Assembly: GCA_017745595.1 (NCBI GenBank)
Contig: WMBV01000007.1
Location: 113,040-177,039 of the forward strand
Length of the DNA stretch: 64,000 nucleotides
DNA from: Bordetella petrii
GTDB taxonomy: Bacteria > Pseudomonadota > Gammaproteobacteria > Burkholderiales > Burkholderiaceae_B
Direction: 5' to 3'
Both the position numbers and the translations under genes were made by a program. Each line of letters begins with the position of its first letter. Positions within the stretch are counted from its first letter, which is position 1. Positions 1 through 10,400 of this stretch are shown here, piece by piece. The notes beneath the pieces are model-generated. The model had not been told where the DNA came from. It saw nothing but the letters and a program-made list of their open reading frames with translations, and ran no database searches.

Positions 1-903
1 GACGGTATCCGGTCGTTCGAACTGCGCCATGCAGGCGGCGACACGCTTCCGCCTTTCACACCCGGCTCGCACATCCGGGTTCAGGTGCCCAACGGCGAAC
101 TGCGCAAGTATTCGCTGTGCAATGACGCCGCGGAACGCGACCGCTATGTCATTACCGTCAAGCGCGAGGCCCAGGGCCGCGGCGGCTCGATCAGCCTGGT
201 CGACCAGGCGGCCGTGGGCGATACCCTGCGCACCTCGTTGCCCGACAACGCATTCGCGCTGGTCGACAATCCCGGCAGCCTGACATTCATCGCGGGCGGC
301 ATCGGCATCACACCCATTCTGTCGATGATCCGCACGTTCGGCGAACTGCCGCCGGCCCCCTGGAAGCTGTACTACCTGAGCCAGGCGCCGTCTACCACGG
401 CATTTCTCGATGAGCTGGGCCACCCGGACCTGCGGGCGCGTGTGCGGGTCCACCATGACCACGGCGACCCCGCGCAATCGCTGGATCTGTGGCCGGTACT
501 CGAAAAGCCGAATCGCGGCCATGTGTACTGCTGCGGTCCACGCGGACTGATGGAAGCGGTGCGCGACATGTCGGGCCACTGGTCGCCCGGGCGCATTCAT
601 TTCGAGAGCTTCCTCGAGGGCGGCGGCAAACAGCCCGACGACCAGCCCTTCACGGTGGAGCTCGCCAGGTCGGGCAGCCAGTTCGTGGTGCCGGTAGGCG
701 AATCTATCTTGTCGGTGCTGCTGCGGGCCGGCGTGCACGTGGGCCACTCTTGCGAAAGCGGTACCTGCGGCTCTTGCCGCACCGGCCTGCTGGCCGGCGC
801 GGCAGACCATCGCGACATGGTGCTGTTGCCCGACGAACAGGACAGCCAGATCATGGTGTGCGTATCGCGCGCCCACGGCGACAAACTGGTGCTGGACCTA
901 TAG
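1..903 (+). CDS. Class IA dioxygenase reductase (phthalate dioxygenase reductase/VanB family), 5' end outside window
   Basis: Electron-transfer component of a Rieske-type aromatic oxygenase. It passes electrons from NADH through FMN to a plant-type 2Fe-2S centre and on to the oxygenase. The frame is open from base 1, so the N-terminus is missing; the internal GTG at 85 is not the true start. Seen in order: a flavin-binding RKYSL motif, a nucleotide-binding GGIGITPIL motif, and a C-terminal ferredoxin domain with CESGTCGSC plus a distal cysteine in MVCVSRA. The order FMN, NADH, then 2Fe-2S is the class IA arrangement. The dehydrogenase that follows 22 bp later suggests phthalate-type catabolism (ophA1-like), but VanB-like vanillate demethylase reductase is equally compatible. 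The oxygenase subunit is probably left of the window. Confidence 0.88.
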   Translation, partial: DGIRSFELRHAGGDTLPPFTPGSHIRVQVPNGELRKYSLCNDAAERDRYVITVKREAQGRGGSISLVDQAAVGDTLRTSLPDNAFALVDNPGSLTFIAGGIGITPILSMIRTFGELPPAPWKLYYLSQAPSTTAFLDELGHPDLRARVRVHHDHGDPAQSLDLWPVLEKPNRGHVYCCGPRGLMEAVRDMSGHWSPGRIHFESFLEGGGKQPDDQPFTVELARSGSQFVVPVGESILSVLLRAGVHVGHSCESGTCGSCRTGLLAGAADHRDMVLLPDEQDSQIMVCVSRAHGDKLVLDL

Positions 904-925
904 CCAGCCTTATGGAGCCCCCAGC

Positions 926-2128
926 ATGGCCACTGCCGTATTGAACCTTGGCGTCATCGGCCTGGGCCGGGCGTTCTCGTTGATGCTGCCCTCGTTCCTG
1001 GGCGATCCGCGCGTACGGCTGGTTGCCGCCTGCGACCCGCGCCCGGCGGCGCGCGCGCAGTTCGCCGCCGACTTCCGGCGCCCCGTCTTCGAATCCGCCG
1101 AAGCGCTGGTACAAGAGCCGGACGTACATGCCGTCTATGTAGCCAGCCCGCACCAGTACCACGCCGAACACACGCGCCTGGCCGCCGGCCACGGCAAGCA
1201 CGTTCTCGTCGAAAAGCCCATGGCGCTCAGCCTGGACGAATGCGACGCCATGATCGAAGCGTGCGAGGCCGCGTCGGTGCACCTGGTCATCGGCCATTGC
1301 CACAGCTTCGATACGCCTTACCGGCAATGCCGCGAGCGCATCGCGCGGGGCGAGTTCGGCGCGGTGAAGATGGTGCATGCGCTGAACTACACCGATTACC
1401 TTTTCCGGCCGCGCCGGCCCGAAGAGCTGGCCACCCGCGAAGGCGGCGGCGCGGTGTTCAGCCAGGCCGCGCACCAGGTCGATATCGTGCGCATGCTGGT
1501 GGGACAGCGCCCGACGCATCTGCGCTGCGCGCTGGGAAACTGGGATCCCCGTCGTCCGACCGAAGGCGCCTACAGCGCCCTGCTCTGGTTCGAAGGCGGC
1601 GCCTACGCGTCGCTGAACTACAATGGCTACGCGCATTTCGATTCGGATGAATGGATGGCATGGACCGGCGAAATGGGCCATGCGAAAGACCCGGCCAGCT
1701 ATGGATCGGCGCGCCGCAAGCTGGCCGGCCTGAGCGACCAGGCCGACGAGGCCGCCCTGAAGGCCGCCGGCACTTATGGCGGCCCCGCCTACACCGCCCC
1801 CGCCGCGGCCGTCGGTGGCGCGCCCGTGGCCGCGCACCAGCATTTCGGCGCCATCCTGGTCTCGTGCGAACGCGCCGACTTGCGGCCCATGCCCACGGGC
1901 ATTCTGGTCTATGGCGACGAACACCGCGACTTCCTGCCCCTGCCGCCCCCGCAAGCGCCACGCCTGGAAGTCATGGACGAGTTGCACGACGCCATCTACC
2001 AGGGCCGCGCGCCCCTGCACGATGGCCGCTGGGCCAAGTCCACCTTGGAAATCTGCCTGGCGATGCTGCGGTCAGATGGCATGGGCACGGACGTACCGCT
2101 GCACCGCCAGATAACGGCCGCGCCATGA
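926..2128 (+). CDS. Gfo/Idh/MocA oxidoreductase, possible phthalate cis-dihydrodiol dehydrogenase
   Basis: NAD(P)-dependent dehydrogenase of 400 residues. The N-terminal Rossmann fold shows the [10 protein letters not shown] glycine motif at about residues 9-18, followed by the family's EKPMAL motif near residue 97. The C-terminal half is the usual substrate-binding alpha/beta domain. The start ATG follows a GGAGC ribosome-binding site and lies 22 bp after the reductase stop, so the two are probably cotranscribed. In phthalate operons a Gfo/Idh/MocA protein (Pht4/OphB type) oxidises the cis-dihydrodiol made by the dioxygenase, and the glycine-rich N-terminus resembles those enzymes as I remember them. 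The substrate is inferred from context only. Confidence 0.85.
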   Translation: MATAVLNLGVIGLGRAFSLMLPSFLGDPRVRLVAACDPRPAARAQFAADFRRPVFESAEALVQEPDVHAVYVASPHQYHAEHTRLAAGHGKHVLVEKPMALSLDECDAMIEACEAASVHLVIGHCHSFDTPYRQCRERIARGEFGAVKMVHALNYTDYLFRPRRPEELATREGGGAVFSQAAHQVDIVRMLVGQRPTHLRCALGNWDPRRPTEGAYSALLWFEGGAYASLNYNGYAHFDSDEWMAWTGEMGHAKDPASYGSARRKLAGLSDQADEAALKAAGTYGGPAYTAPAAAVGGAPVAAHQHFGAILVSCERADLRPMPTGILVYGDEHRDFLPLPPPQAPRLEVMDELHDAIYQGRAPLHDGRWAKSTLEICLAMLRSDGMGTDVPLHRQITAAP

Positions 2129-2131
2129 GCG

Positions 2132-2170
2132 GCATCGGCCGCCGCGCGCAACGCGCCGGGCGGCCGATGC
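2132..2170 (+). terminator. Strong hairpin after the reductase/dehydrogenase pair
   Basis: A 12-bp perfect stem (GCATCGGCCGCC at 2132-2143 with GGCGGCCGATGC at 2159-2170) encloses an inner GCGCG/CGCGC stem with a CAA loop. It starts 3 bp after the dehydrogenase stop and is followed by a short TTTGGGG run. It should end or attenuate transcription before the MarR gene. Confidence 0.6.
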
Positions 2171-2219
2171 TTTGGGGTATCATTTTCACGAGTTCCAGAC
2201 TTCATCACGCTTTCTGCGC

Positions 2220-2771
2220 ATGACTTCCAAAGAAACGAGAAAAGTCCTTGCCCATTGGCGCGAGGCCGTTCCGCATGACCGCCTTGCCCACCTGATCAAA
2301 GACGCGACGCGAGCCCTGGTGCGGGGCCTGCAAATGCGCCTGTCGGATTACAACGTGTCGTTCGGGCACTGGGCATTCTTGCGCATCCTGTGGGAACAGG
2401 ACGGCCTGACACAGCGTGAACTCAGCGAGCAGGCCGGCGTCATGGAACCCACTACCTACGCCGCCATGAAGGCGATGGAAGCGCTGGGCTATATCGAGCG
2501 CAAGCATTTGCCCGGCAACAACAAGAACATCCACGTCTTTCTTACGCGCAACGGCCGGGCCCTGAAGAAAAAGCTGATTCCGCTGGCCGAAGAGATCAAC
2601 GCCATCGGCACCCGCGGCTTGACCAGCACCGAGATCAAGACTGCGCGCAAGGTACTGCTGACCATCATTGCCAATCTGGCCGAAGACGAGGCGTCTATCG
2701 AAAACGCCGAGCGCCGGGTCGTATCCACCCGGGAACTGTCGCGGCGCATCAACGAAACCGCCGAGTCCTGA
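2220..2771 (+). CDS. MarR-family transcriptional regulator
   Basis: Dimeric DNA-binding regulator of 183 residues. The winged helix-turn-helix spans about residues 63-108: LTQRELSEQAGV, a recognition helix with TTYAAMKAME, then a basic wing with YIERKHLPGNNK. Long helices flank it as in MarR dimers. I chose the ATG at 2220; an in-frame TTG at 2172 would add 16 residues inside the region just after the hairpin terminator and is less likely. MarR proteins usually bind a phenolic or aromatic acid ligand, and the position behind an aromatic-oxygenase reductase suggests it senses a substrate of that pathway. That link is inference. Confidence 0.85.
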   Translation: MTSKETRKVLAHWREAVPHDRLAHLIKDATRALVRGLQMRLSDYNVSFGHWAFLRILWEQDGLTQRELSEQAGVMEPTTYAAMKAMEALGYIERKHLPGNNKNIHVFLTRNGRALKKKLIPLAEEINAIGTRGLTSTEIKTARKVLLTIIANLAEDEASIENAERRVVSTRELSRRINETAES

Positions 2772-2820
2772 AGCGATTGCCGGGCGCGGCGCGTCGCCGG
2801 CCTGCCCAGGCTACCGGGTG

Positions 2821-3375
2821 TCAATCATGTACCGGCGGCGAATCGGCCTGGGGATAGGCCACCGCGCCGTCGGGCCGAACCACCGCGCCCGGGGTAAGCC
2901 GCGCCGGGTCGATGCGGCCCGCCGCCATGATATGGAAAACCGTCTCGCCGCGCGCCAGCAGATGGTCCGCCACGATGCGGCGGTGGCACCGCCACCACAC
3001 GGCCTCGGCGCACATCACCGCGCTGCGCTGCTTGCGCCCCCGGGCAATCAAGTGTTCCAGGCCCGCGCGAAACGGCTCGGTCAACGCGTAGTCCGCGTAG
3101 TTGTGAAAACTGCTGTTTTCCCAATAGCCGTTCACATCGCGGGCCACAGCTTTCGACTTGCCCCGCAGCCCGCCCAGCGCCGCCAGGTACTCGTATGACA
3201 GCCCCGCGGCCGCCAGCGCGCCGGGCATCACATCCTGGTTGAACTGCGGATTCGCGCGGGAACGCGGCACGGTCCGGATATCCACCAGCAGTTCCACGCC
3301 GGCCTCGCGCAGCAGCGCGGCAAACGCCGCGAAATCGTGATTCGAATGGCCGATCGTGAAAAACGGTAGGGTCAT
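2821..3375 (-). CDS. DUF488 family protein
   Basis: Protein of 184 residues matching the DUF488 family throughout. It has the N-terminal TIGHSNHDFAAFAALL, then DIRTVPRSRANPQFN, the GGLRGK segment, and a C-terminal MCAEAVWWRCHRRIVADHL segment with the family's conserved cysteine and histidines. The biochemical role of DUF488 is not established. Its ATG overlaps the stop of the DUF2945 gene by four bases (ATGA), so the two are translationally coupled. It converges on the MarR gene with a 49-bp gap. Confidence 0.88.
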   Translation of the reverse strand: MTLPFFTIGHSNHDFAAFAALLREAGVELLVDIRTVPRSRANPQFNQDVMPGALAAAGLSYEYLAALGGLRGKSKAVARDVNGYWENSSFHNYADYALTEPFRAGLEHLIARGRKQRSAVMCAEAVWWRCHRRIVADHLLARGETVFHIMAAGRIDPARLTPGAVVRPDGAVAYPQADSPPVHD

Positions 3376-3599
3376 GGCCGGCCCTTGCCCCGCACGTGCT
3401 CGAGCACATCGCCTTTATGGGCCGCGATGTGGTCGGTCTTGTCGCTCTTGATCTCGTACTGGGGGCTGTCTTTCGAGGCACGGTGCGTATGCCCCTTGTA
3501 GTCGAAGTCCTGGGTATGCACGGCGGTAATGACGCCGGAAACCCGTCCGGCCTCGGAATTCCAGCTGACATGGTCGCCGATCTTGAAGGTCTTGGCCAT
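3372..3599 (-). CDS. DUF2945 (HVA1/TUDOR-like) small protein
   Basis: Protein of 75 residues beginning MAKTFKIGDHVSWNSEAG and containing the GVITAVHTQDFDYKG and SPQYEIKSDKTDHIAAHKG segments of the DUF2945 family, sometimes labelled hypervirulence-associated. These are small SH3/Tudor-like beta-barrel proteins of unproven function. The start at 3599 is preceded by an AGGAGC ribosome-binding site; longer starts upstream lack one. It is first in a two-gene unit with the DUF488 gene. Confidence 0.85.
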   Translation of the reverse strand: MAKTFKIGDHVSWNSEAGRVSGVITAVHTQDFDYKGHTHRASKDSPQYEIKSDKTDHIAAHKGDVLEHVRGKGRP

Positions 3600-3736
3600 A
3601 TGCAAGCTCCTGTGCCGTGGATGCGGCATTATTAATCTATGATACGAAAACGGGACGGGCGCGAGTACGCGGCAGACGTCCGGTTTCGCATTGGTTCCAC
3701 TTGTCACCCTATCTTGCACCCCTGGGAAGCAGATTC

Positions 3737-5269
3737 ATGACAGAGACATCCGCAGCGTCGCAACCCGTCAGGCCCCTGGAAATTGGCGATATCACCGTCA
3801 TCGACAATACCAAGCTCAAGAAGGCCGTCACGGCGGCCGCGCTGGGCAATGCCATGGAATGGTTCGATTTCGGCGTCTATGGTTTCGTCGCGTTCGCCCT
3901 GGGCAAGGTCTTTTTCCCCGATGCCTCGCCCACAGTCCAGATCGTCGCCGCGCTCGGCACTTTTTCGGTTCCGTTCCTCGTCCGGCCCCTGGGGGGCCTT
4001 TTCTTCGGCGTAATGGGCGACCGCTACGGCCGCCAGAAAGTGCTGTCGCTCACCATCATCATCATGGCGATCAGCACCTTCTGCATCGGCCTGATCCCCT
4101 CGTACCGCGCCATCGGCCTGTGGGCCCCAGTGCTGTTGCTGCTGTGCAAGCTCGCCCAGGGGTTCTCGGTGGGCGGCGAATACACCGGCGCGGCCGTCTT
4201 TGTCGCCGAGTACGCGCCCGACCGCCGGCGCGGATTCCTGGGCAGCTGGCTCGATTTCGGGTCGATTGCGGGCTTCGTGCTGGGCGCGGGGCTGGTGGTG
4301 CTGCTGCAAACCATCCTGCAGGAACAGGTGTTCCTCGACTGGGGCTGGCGCGTGCCGTTCTTCGTGGCCGGGCCCCTGGGGCTGCTGGGCCTGTACCTGC
4401 GTCATGCCGCGGAAGAAACGCCCGCCTTCACGCAGCAGCTTGAAAAGATGGAAAAAGAGGACCGCGACGCCGTACAAGAACGGCCCACCATCTCCTTTCG
4501 CGAAATATTCTCCAAGTACCGCAAGGCCTTGCTGATCTGCATCGGCATGGTGCTGGTGACCAACGTCACCTATTACATGCTGCTGACCTACATGCCCACG
4601 TACTTGTCGGGCAGCCTGGGTTATTCCGAAGAACACGGCGTGCTCATCATCGTGGTGGTCATGATAGGCATGCTGTTCGTGCAGCCCGTGGTCGGCTTCT
4701 TCAGCGACAAGATCGGCCGCAAGCCGTTTCTGCTGGTCGGCAGCCTGGGCCTGCTGGTGCTGTCCGTGCCGTCGTTCCATTTCATCGGCAGCGACAACAC
4801 CGGCCTGATCTTCCTGGGGCTGCTGTTCATCGCCGTCCTGCTGAACTGCCTGACCGGCGTCATGGCATCCACGCTGCCCGCGCTGTTTCCCACGCGCATC
4901 CGCTATAGCGCGCTGGCCAGTTCCTTCAATATCGCGATCATCATCGCCGGCCTGACGCCGACCCTGGCCGCGTGGCTGGTGGAAGAAACCGGCAATCTGC
5001 TGATGCCCGCCTTCTATTTGATGGTGGCATCCGTCATCGGCCTGGTGACGTCGGTGTTTCTTCCCGAGACCGCCAATCGGCCGATGCGCGGCGATACGCC
5101 CAGCGCGTCCAGCCCCCACGAGGCCGAGGCCCTGCTGCAGCAGGCTTATGACCACATCGAAGAACGCCTGGTCGACGTCGAAGCCGAAATCGCGACACTG
5201 GAAGAAAAGCTCGAAGCTTTGCGGCAGCGCCGCCAGCAACTGGCAGACCGCCACCCTCACCTGGAATGA
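3737..5269 (+). CDS. proP: ProP-like MFS proton/osmolyte symporter with C-terminal coiled coil
   Basis: Twelve-helix MFS permease of the metabolite:H+ symporter family, 510 residues, close to ProP in length. N-terminal AAALGNAMEWFDFGVYG and the loop-2 motif GVMGDRYGRQKVL are family signatures. The last 45 or so residues form an acidic/basic heptad-rich helix (AYDHIEERLVDVEAEIATLE and beyond), corresponding to the coiled-coil tail that tunes osmotic activation in E. coli ProP. The start at 3737 follows GGGAAG; the open frame extends back to 3617 but those residues are not ProP-like. Proline and glycine betaine are the likely substrates by homology; other osmolytes or organic acids remain possible. 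Confidence 0.88.
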   Translation: MTETSAASQPVRPLEIGDITVIDNTKLKKAVTAAALGNAMEWFDFGVYGFVAFALGKVFFPDASPTVQIVAALGTFSVPFLVRPLGGLFFGVMGDRYGRQKVLSLTIIIMAISTFCIGLIPSYRAIGLWAPVLLLLCKLAQGFSVGGEYTGAAVFVAEYAPDRRRGFLGSWLDFGSIAGFVLGAGLVVLLQTILQEQVFLDWGWRVPFFVAGPLGLLGLYLRHAAEETPAFTQQLEKMEKEDRDAVQERPTISFREIFSKYRKALLICIGMVLVTNVTYYMLLTYMPTYLSGSLGYSEEHGVLIIVVVMIGMLFVQPVVGFFSDKIGRKPFLLVGSLGLLVLSVPSFHFIGSDNTGLIFLGLLFIAVLLNCLTGVMASTLPALFPTRIRYSALASSFNIAIIIAGLTPTLAAWLVEETGNLLMPAFYLMVASVIGLVTSVFLPETANRPMRGDTPSASSPHEAEALLQQAYDHIEERLVDVEAEIATLEEKLEALRQRRQQLADRHPHLE

Positions 5270-5308
5270 CGCAGCGGGCCGCCGACATGCGGCCCGGCGA
5301 GACACTCG

Positions 5309-6544
5309 ATGACTAGCGCAGCACCCGCTTGGCTCATGCCCATTGTGGCAATCTTTACCCTGCAGACCACGTCGGCGTTCCTGAATCGGCTCATTCCCAT
5401 CATCGGGCCGGCCATATCCGAAGAATACGGCTGGAGCGGCAGTTCGGTCGGCTATCTGACCGCCAGCAATTCCCTGGGCGGCCTGTTCATCCTGGTGGCG
5501 GGCGCCACGTTGCTCAGGCAAGTGGGCGGCATGCGCGTATTGCAGCTGACCCTGCTGATCGGCGCCGCCGCGATGGTCTTCCTGTTGGTGCCCAGCGTGG
5601 GGATCGCGTTGGCGGCCTGCCTGGTAATGGGGTTGAGTACTGGCGCGGCGAACCCGGCCGGCAGCGAGGTCCTGCAAAGGTTTTCCCCGCCGGGCAAGCG
5701 CAATCTGATGTTCTCGATCAAGCAGGCCGGCGTGCCGCTGGGCGGGGTCATCGCGGGGCTGCTGGTGCCCATGATGGTGGCGCTGGCCGGGTGGCGCATT
5801 GCGCTGTTCGTTTGCACGCTGCTGATACTGCTGCCCACCCTGCTCACCTGGCGGCTCAGCGCCAATCTGGATGAACGCCCCGAAAGAACCGGCCGCTTCT
5901 TGCACATTCCCACCTTGCAGTCGCTGCGCACGCTGGCGGTGCCGTTGGGCTCATTGATGCATAGCCGCGGCCTGCTGAAGATGGCCGTCGTAGGCAGCCT
6001 GTTCGCCGTGGCGCAAAGCTGCTGGTTCACCTTCACCGTCATCTACCTGGTAGACCGCCTGCAATTCTCGCTTGCGCTGGCCGGCGTGGTGTTCGCGGTC
6101 ATGCAGGCCGGCGGGGTCATAGGCCGCATCGCGCTGGGCTTGCTGTCCGACTATCTGCGCTCGGCCACTATCGCGCTGTCTATCGCGGCGGTCCTGTCGG
6201 CCGCCACGACCGCGCTGCTGGGGCTGACCAGCCCGCAATGGCCCCTGTGGTCCATCGTGCTTCTGGCGTTTGTCGCGGGATGCTCGGCGGCCAGCTGGAA
6301 TGGCGTGCAGATCGCCGAAGTCGCGCGGCGCTCGCCGTCTCACCTGATCTCGGAAACCTCGGCCGGCTCCAGCATCCTGGTCAACCTGGCCAACATGCTG
6401 GCGCCCACGGCATTCGCGGCATTTGTCGCCGCCACCGGACGCTATGACTATGCATTTCTTTGCGCGGCGGCGTGCTCGTTGCTGGTGATGGTGGCGCTGC
6501 CGCGCGACCGGAATAAAGCATCCGCGGGGCAGCCGGGTGTTTGA
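5309..6544 (+). CDS. MFS transporter, substrate unknown
   Basis: Protein of 411 residues with about twelve hydrophobic segments and MFS features, including the mid-protein KQAGVPLGGVIAGLL segment typical of cyanate/nitrate-like and related permeases. It lies 39 bp after proP on the same strand and may be cotranscribed. The C-terminus is odd: the last codons and the TGA stop (GGG CAG CCG GGT GTT TGA) fall inside the first 23-bp unit of a REPIN-like repeat, so the repeat has probably replaced the original end of the gene. The substrate cannot be read from the sequence. Confidence 0.85.
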   Translation: MTSAAPAWLMPIVAIFTLQTTSAFLNRLIPIIGPAISEEYGWSGSSVGYLTASNSLGGLFILVAGATLLRQVGGMRVLQLTLLIGAAAMVFLLVPSVGIALAACLVMGLSTGAANPAGSEVLQRFSPPGKRNLMFSIKQAGVPLGGVIAGLLVPMMVALAGWRIALFVCTLLILLPTLLTWRLSANLDERPERTGRFLHIPTLQSLRTLAVPLGSLMHSRGLLKMAVVGSLFAVAQSCWFTFTVIYLVDRLQFSLALAGVVFAVMQAGGVIGRIALGLLSDYLRSATIALSIAAVLSAATTALLGLTSPQWPLWSIVLLAFVAGCSAASWNGVQIAEVARRSPSHLISETSAGSSILVNLANMLAPTAFAAFVAATGRYDYAFLCAAACSLLVMVALPRDRNKASAGQPGV

Positions 6545-6676
6545 CCCCGGGACAGCCGGGTGTCTGATCCCGGGACAGCCAGGTGTCTGACTCCCGGAGG
6601 GTGTCAGACACCGCAGCGCGGCGTTGCGCGCACACAGCGGTGTCAGGCACCCTGGCGGGAGCCTGACACCTCAGGG
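6530..6676. repeat. REPIN-like inverted repeat, copy 1, with three 23-bp tandem units
   Basis: The core is an inverted repeat of two facing arms, AGGTGTCTGACTCCCGG... and ...GGGAGCCTGACACCT, each about 33 bp and each an imperfect palindrome (GGTGTC...GACACC). It is preceded by three direct 23-bp units at 6530-6552, 6553-6575 and 6576-6598 that duplicate the outer half of the left arm. It lies between two genes on the same strand, unlike most of the other copies. Confidence 0.9.
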
Positions 6677-6741
6677 TACCGTTCCTGTTCTACGATAGTG
6701 CCACGCCGGGCATTCCCGCCTGGCTTCCATCGCTACCCGCC

Positions 6742-7365
6742 ATGTACATCCCCGAGCACTTCGCCGAAACCCGGCCCGAGATCTTGCATCGCATCATCCA
6801 CGATCATCCCTTTGGCGTGCTGGTCACGCACGGGGCCGACGGGCTGGATGCCAACCACCTGCCCTTCGAGTTCGACCCCGGCCAGGGGCCCCACGGCCTG
6901 CTGTCGGCCCATGTCGCCCGGGCGAACCCCATATGGCAGGCCTGTCCCAGCGGCACGCCCGTCATGGTCATTTTCCGCGGCGTCCAGGCCTATATCTCGC
7001 CCAACTGGTACCCCAGCAAGCACGAAGCGCATCGCCAGGTTCCCACCTGGAACTATGAAGTCGTGCATGCGCACGGCGTGCTCACCATACGCGACGACGA
7101 GCGCTTCGTGCGGGGCATCGTCGCGCGCCTGACCCGCCGGCACGAAGCCTCCGAGCCCCAGCCCTGGAAAATGGGCGATGCGCCGCCCGAATACATCGAC
7201 GACATGCTGCGCAATATCGTCGGCATCGAGGTGGCGATCACGTCGCTGGTGGGCAAGGTCAAGCTCAGCCAGAACAAAGAAGCGCGCGACCGCCTGGGCG
7301 CGGCCGAGGCGCTGGACGCCCGCGGCCGCCATGACCTGGCGCGGGCCATGCGCGACGCCGGGTAG
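6742..7365 (+). CDS. paiB: PaiB-family FMN-binding negative transcriptional regulator
   Basis: Protein of 207 residues matching the PaiB/FMN-binding split-barrel family over its length: N-terminal MYIPEHFAETRPEILHRII, then FRGVQAYISPNWYPSK, VPTWNYEVVHAHG and the C-terminal KVKLSQNKEARDR segment. In Bacillus PaiB is linked to repression of sporulation and degradative-enzyme genes; in proteobacteria the role is not settled and an FMN-dependent enzyme activity is equally possible. It stands alone behind REPIN copy 1 and converges on the autotransporter gene. Confidence 0.85.
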   Translation: MYIPEHFAETRPEILHRIIHDHPFGVLVTHGADGLDANHLPFEFDPGQGPHGLLSAHVARANPIWQACPSGTPVMVIFRGVQAYISPNWYPSKHEAHRQVPTWNYEVVHAHGVLTIRDDERFVRGIVARLTRRHEASEPQPWKMGDAPPEYIDDMLRNIVGIEVAITSLVGKVKLSQNKEARDRLGAAEALDARGRHDLARAMRDAG

Positions 7366-7422
7366 GCGCGGCGCGGGCCCGCGCCCAGCCGGGGCGCAAC
7401 CCGGGCGCAGCGGCCGTCGCGG

Positions 7423-10400
7423 TCAGAATCTCCAGGTTGCCTTGACCGATCCGGCCGAGCTGCGCGTGCGGTCCGAAATGACCCCGTCGTACTGCAGGCG
7501 CACGTCGAAGCCGCGGCGGCTGGCCAGCTCCACGCCGACCGATGCGTGCCCGAACACGCGGCCCGTCTGCAGGGTGGTGGTGAAATTCCGGCTTCCGGCG
7601 GGCGCCGCGGCCAGCTGGGCGCGGGTATCCCAGCTGTCGGTGCTGGCCACCGACACGCCGACGTTCGCGAACGGGCGCGCGATAAAGCCGTTCTTCAGAT
7701 CGAACCGCCCTCCCACCTCGACCCCCGGGGTCAGCAGCGCGGTCAGCTTGTCGGCGCTATCGACCTCCAGGTCCAGGGCGCCCGCGCCATGTTCGCTATA
7801 AGACGGCATGCGCGTATAGATCAGGTCCAGATTGGCATAGGGCTTGATGTACGCCTTGTCGGTCGCATAGGTATAGGACGCGCGCAATTGCTGGCCGATC
7901 GCCCAGACGGTGGAATCGCTTTTGGCCTGGGCGCCGGTCAACTCGATACGCCGCTTGTTGTCGTAATCGCCGAAACTGCCGTAGGTAGCGCCCGAGAATG
8001 TCCAGGGGCCGGCTTCGTACTTGAGCACGGCACCCAGATAGCCCGTATCGCCTTCGGTGTGCATGCGGCTGTCGTCCGACCGGATCGTGCTGTTTTCGTA
8101 GGCGGCCGACAGGCCCGCCACCCAGTTCGGGGCGATGCGCCGCTGGGTACCCAGCTGATAGGCCGTGGACCGCGCCCGCGTTGCAGACGTGCCGCGCCCC
8201 GCATCCAGGTGAGTGGTCTTGTCGGCAATGCGGCCCCACACGCAATCGCCTTCGGCGGTTTGCGCGCTGGCCCCGTTGAACCAGGGGCAACTGAACAGGG
8301 TATCGGCAAAGCCTTTCGCGGCGCCGGTCGCCAGCGCGGCGGGCGCCGCCGACACGCCGGGCGACAGGTCGCTCAGGGCCGATGAATAGCGCGATGCGCC
8401 GCCGCCGGCGGCCTGGTCGAGCTGGGCATACAGGGCGCCCAGCGCTTCATTGCTGCCGCGGTCCCAGATGTCTTGCAGGTGGTCTCCGACCGCGCGCAGG
8501 TTGGCGCCCACGCCGTAGGTGTCCGACAGTGCGCCGAAGTGCGCCTGGCCCACGGACACGGAGGCCGACCGGTCCGTGTAGCGGGTGTTGAAATCGAACA
8601 GCGGCGACGCGCCGCCCACGCTTGCTTCGGGCGCCAGGCTGCCGGCTTGCAGGAAAGCCAGTTCGCGGTCGGGCATCAGCGTCATCGCGTCGATCTGTAC
8701 GCGCCCGCCCAGCCGCGCCGCGCCGTCCACCGTGAGCAGGTCGGCGCGCCTGCCGGAGAAGTCTGTACTGACATGCAGTACCCCGGCTTCGCGCTGGTTG
8801 AAGTCATGCGTCACCTGCATGGTGTCGATGCTCGCTTGCGAGCCGATCAGCACGCTGCCGTTATTGAAGACCGTGCCCTTGATGAACTTGGCGTTGAGCA
8901 AGGTGCCGGCATTGTTCACGACACCGACGTTGTCGCCGTTTGGCTTGCCCAGGTCCAGCGAGCCGGAAATGGCCCCGGTGCCGGAAACCGTTGCAGTGGT
9001 AATCCCCTGGCCCGTCTGCTGGACGGCCAGGTTCGCCACGAGCAGGCCGCCGACCGTGACACTATTGCTGGTCGTGCCACCATCGAGCCAGAGGCCAATG
9101 GCAGTCGGATCCCAGTTCATCTGCTGGACCCAGCCGTTGATCGTCAGGGAAATCGGCGATGCCTGGGACGTATTGCCGTCGCTCTGCGCGAAAACCCCGA
9201 CCGCGTTGCTGCCGTATGTCCAGATGGCGCCACCCGACTGGGTGAAGGTGATGCTGCCCGCCTTGCTGCCTCCGCCCTGGGAATGATCGTACAGCGATCC
9301 GGCAAAGCTGCCCTGGCTCGTGCCGCCCAGGCCGCCGCCGTCGGCGATCGACTGCATGATGACGCCGTAGCTGTTGTCGCCGTTCACCATGATTTCCGAA
9401 CTACCCACGTCCAGGGTAATGTCGCCGCCATCGGCGTGCGCCGTCTGCGAATTGGCCTGGCCCCCGCCCTGCCATCCCATTTTCAACGGAAACCCGGGGT
9501 CGCCCGCTATCCCGCCGCCGCCGCCGATGGACTGCAACACAATGCCGTGCGCCGCGGACCCTGTCGTCGAGATGCTGCTGGGCGTGGAATTGCCCCCCTG
9601 GGAGCCCGCAACGGCGTTCAAGGTCATGTTGATGTCCGCGCCGGATGCATCGTACGAATTGCCCTGCTGCGAACTGTCGATGGTCGCGCTGCTGACGTTG
9701 GCCGCCTGGCCCGCATACGCGATTCCGCCGCCGCCGCCGATGGACTGGGCAACCAGACCGTAGGCCCCGTGCCCGTTCGTCGTCGCCAGCACCACGCTGT
9801 CCACGTTGATGGTTCCGCCGCCGCTGTCGGCGCCGGCCCCGCCGCCGCCCAGGTTCAGGACGAATCCGTCCCCTTCGAGCGAAGCACTGTTGCTGGCGCC
9901 CGCGCTGGCGGCGCCGCCCCCGCCGCCGATCGATTGCAGGACGATGGCGTGCGAGCCGGTGCCTTGTGTCGAGGCGCCGATCAGGCTGCCCGAGGAGTTC
10001 ATGTTGATAGTGCCGCCCTTGCCGCCGGCGCCGCCCTTGCCGCCCACGCCGATCAGCAGCGACGGCGTGTCTATCGTCTTGTAGGTAACGTCGGCCGAAC
10101 CATCGGCGGCCTGGCCGCCGCCCCCGCCGATGCTTTGGGCCAGCAAGCCGTAGGCGACATTGCCATGGGTCGTCAACTGGCCCGTGGCCGCCTGGGTGCC
10201 CGCCGAATTGGCGGTGCCCGACATGTTCAAGTCGATCTCGCCGCCGTCGCCGCCATCGCCACCCTGGCCGCCCACCGCTATCGACAGACCGGCGTCGCCC
10301 TTGGCGCCCTTGGCGGTTGACGTCCCGCCCACGCCACCGCCACCGCCGATGGATTGCACCACCATGGCATCGGCAAGATCGCCCTGGGTCGTGGTGTTGC

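Noticed and set aside
3704..5905. 733-residue minus-strand frame opposite the two MFS genes
   Set aside because: Gln/His/Asp/Arg-rich shadow of hydrophobic MFS codons with no motif.
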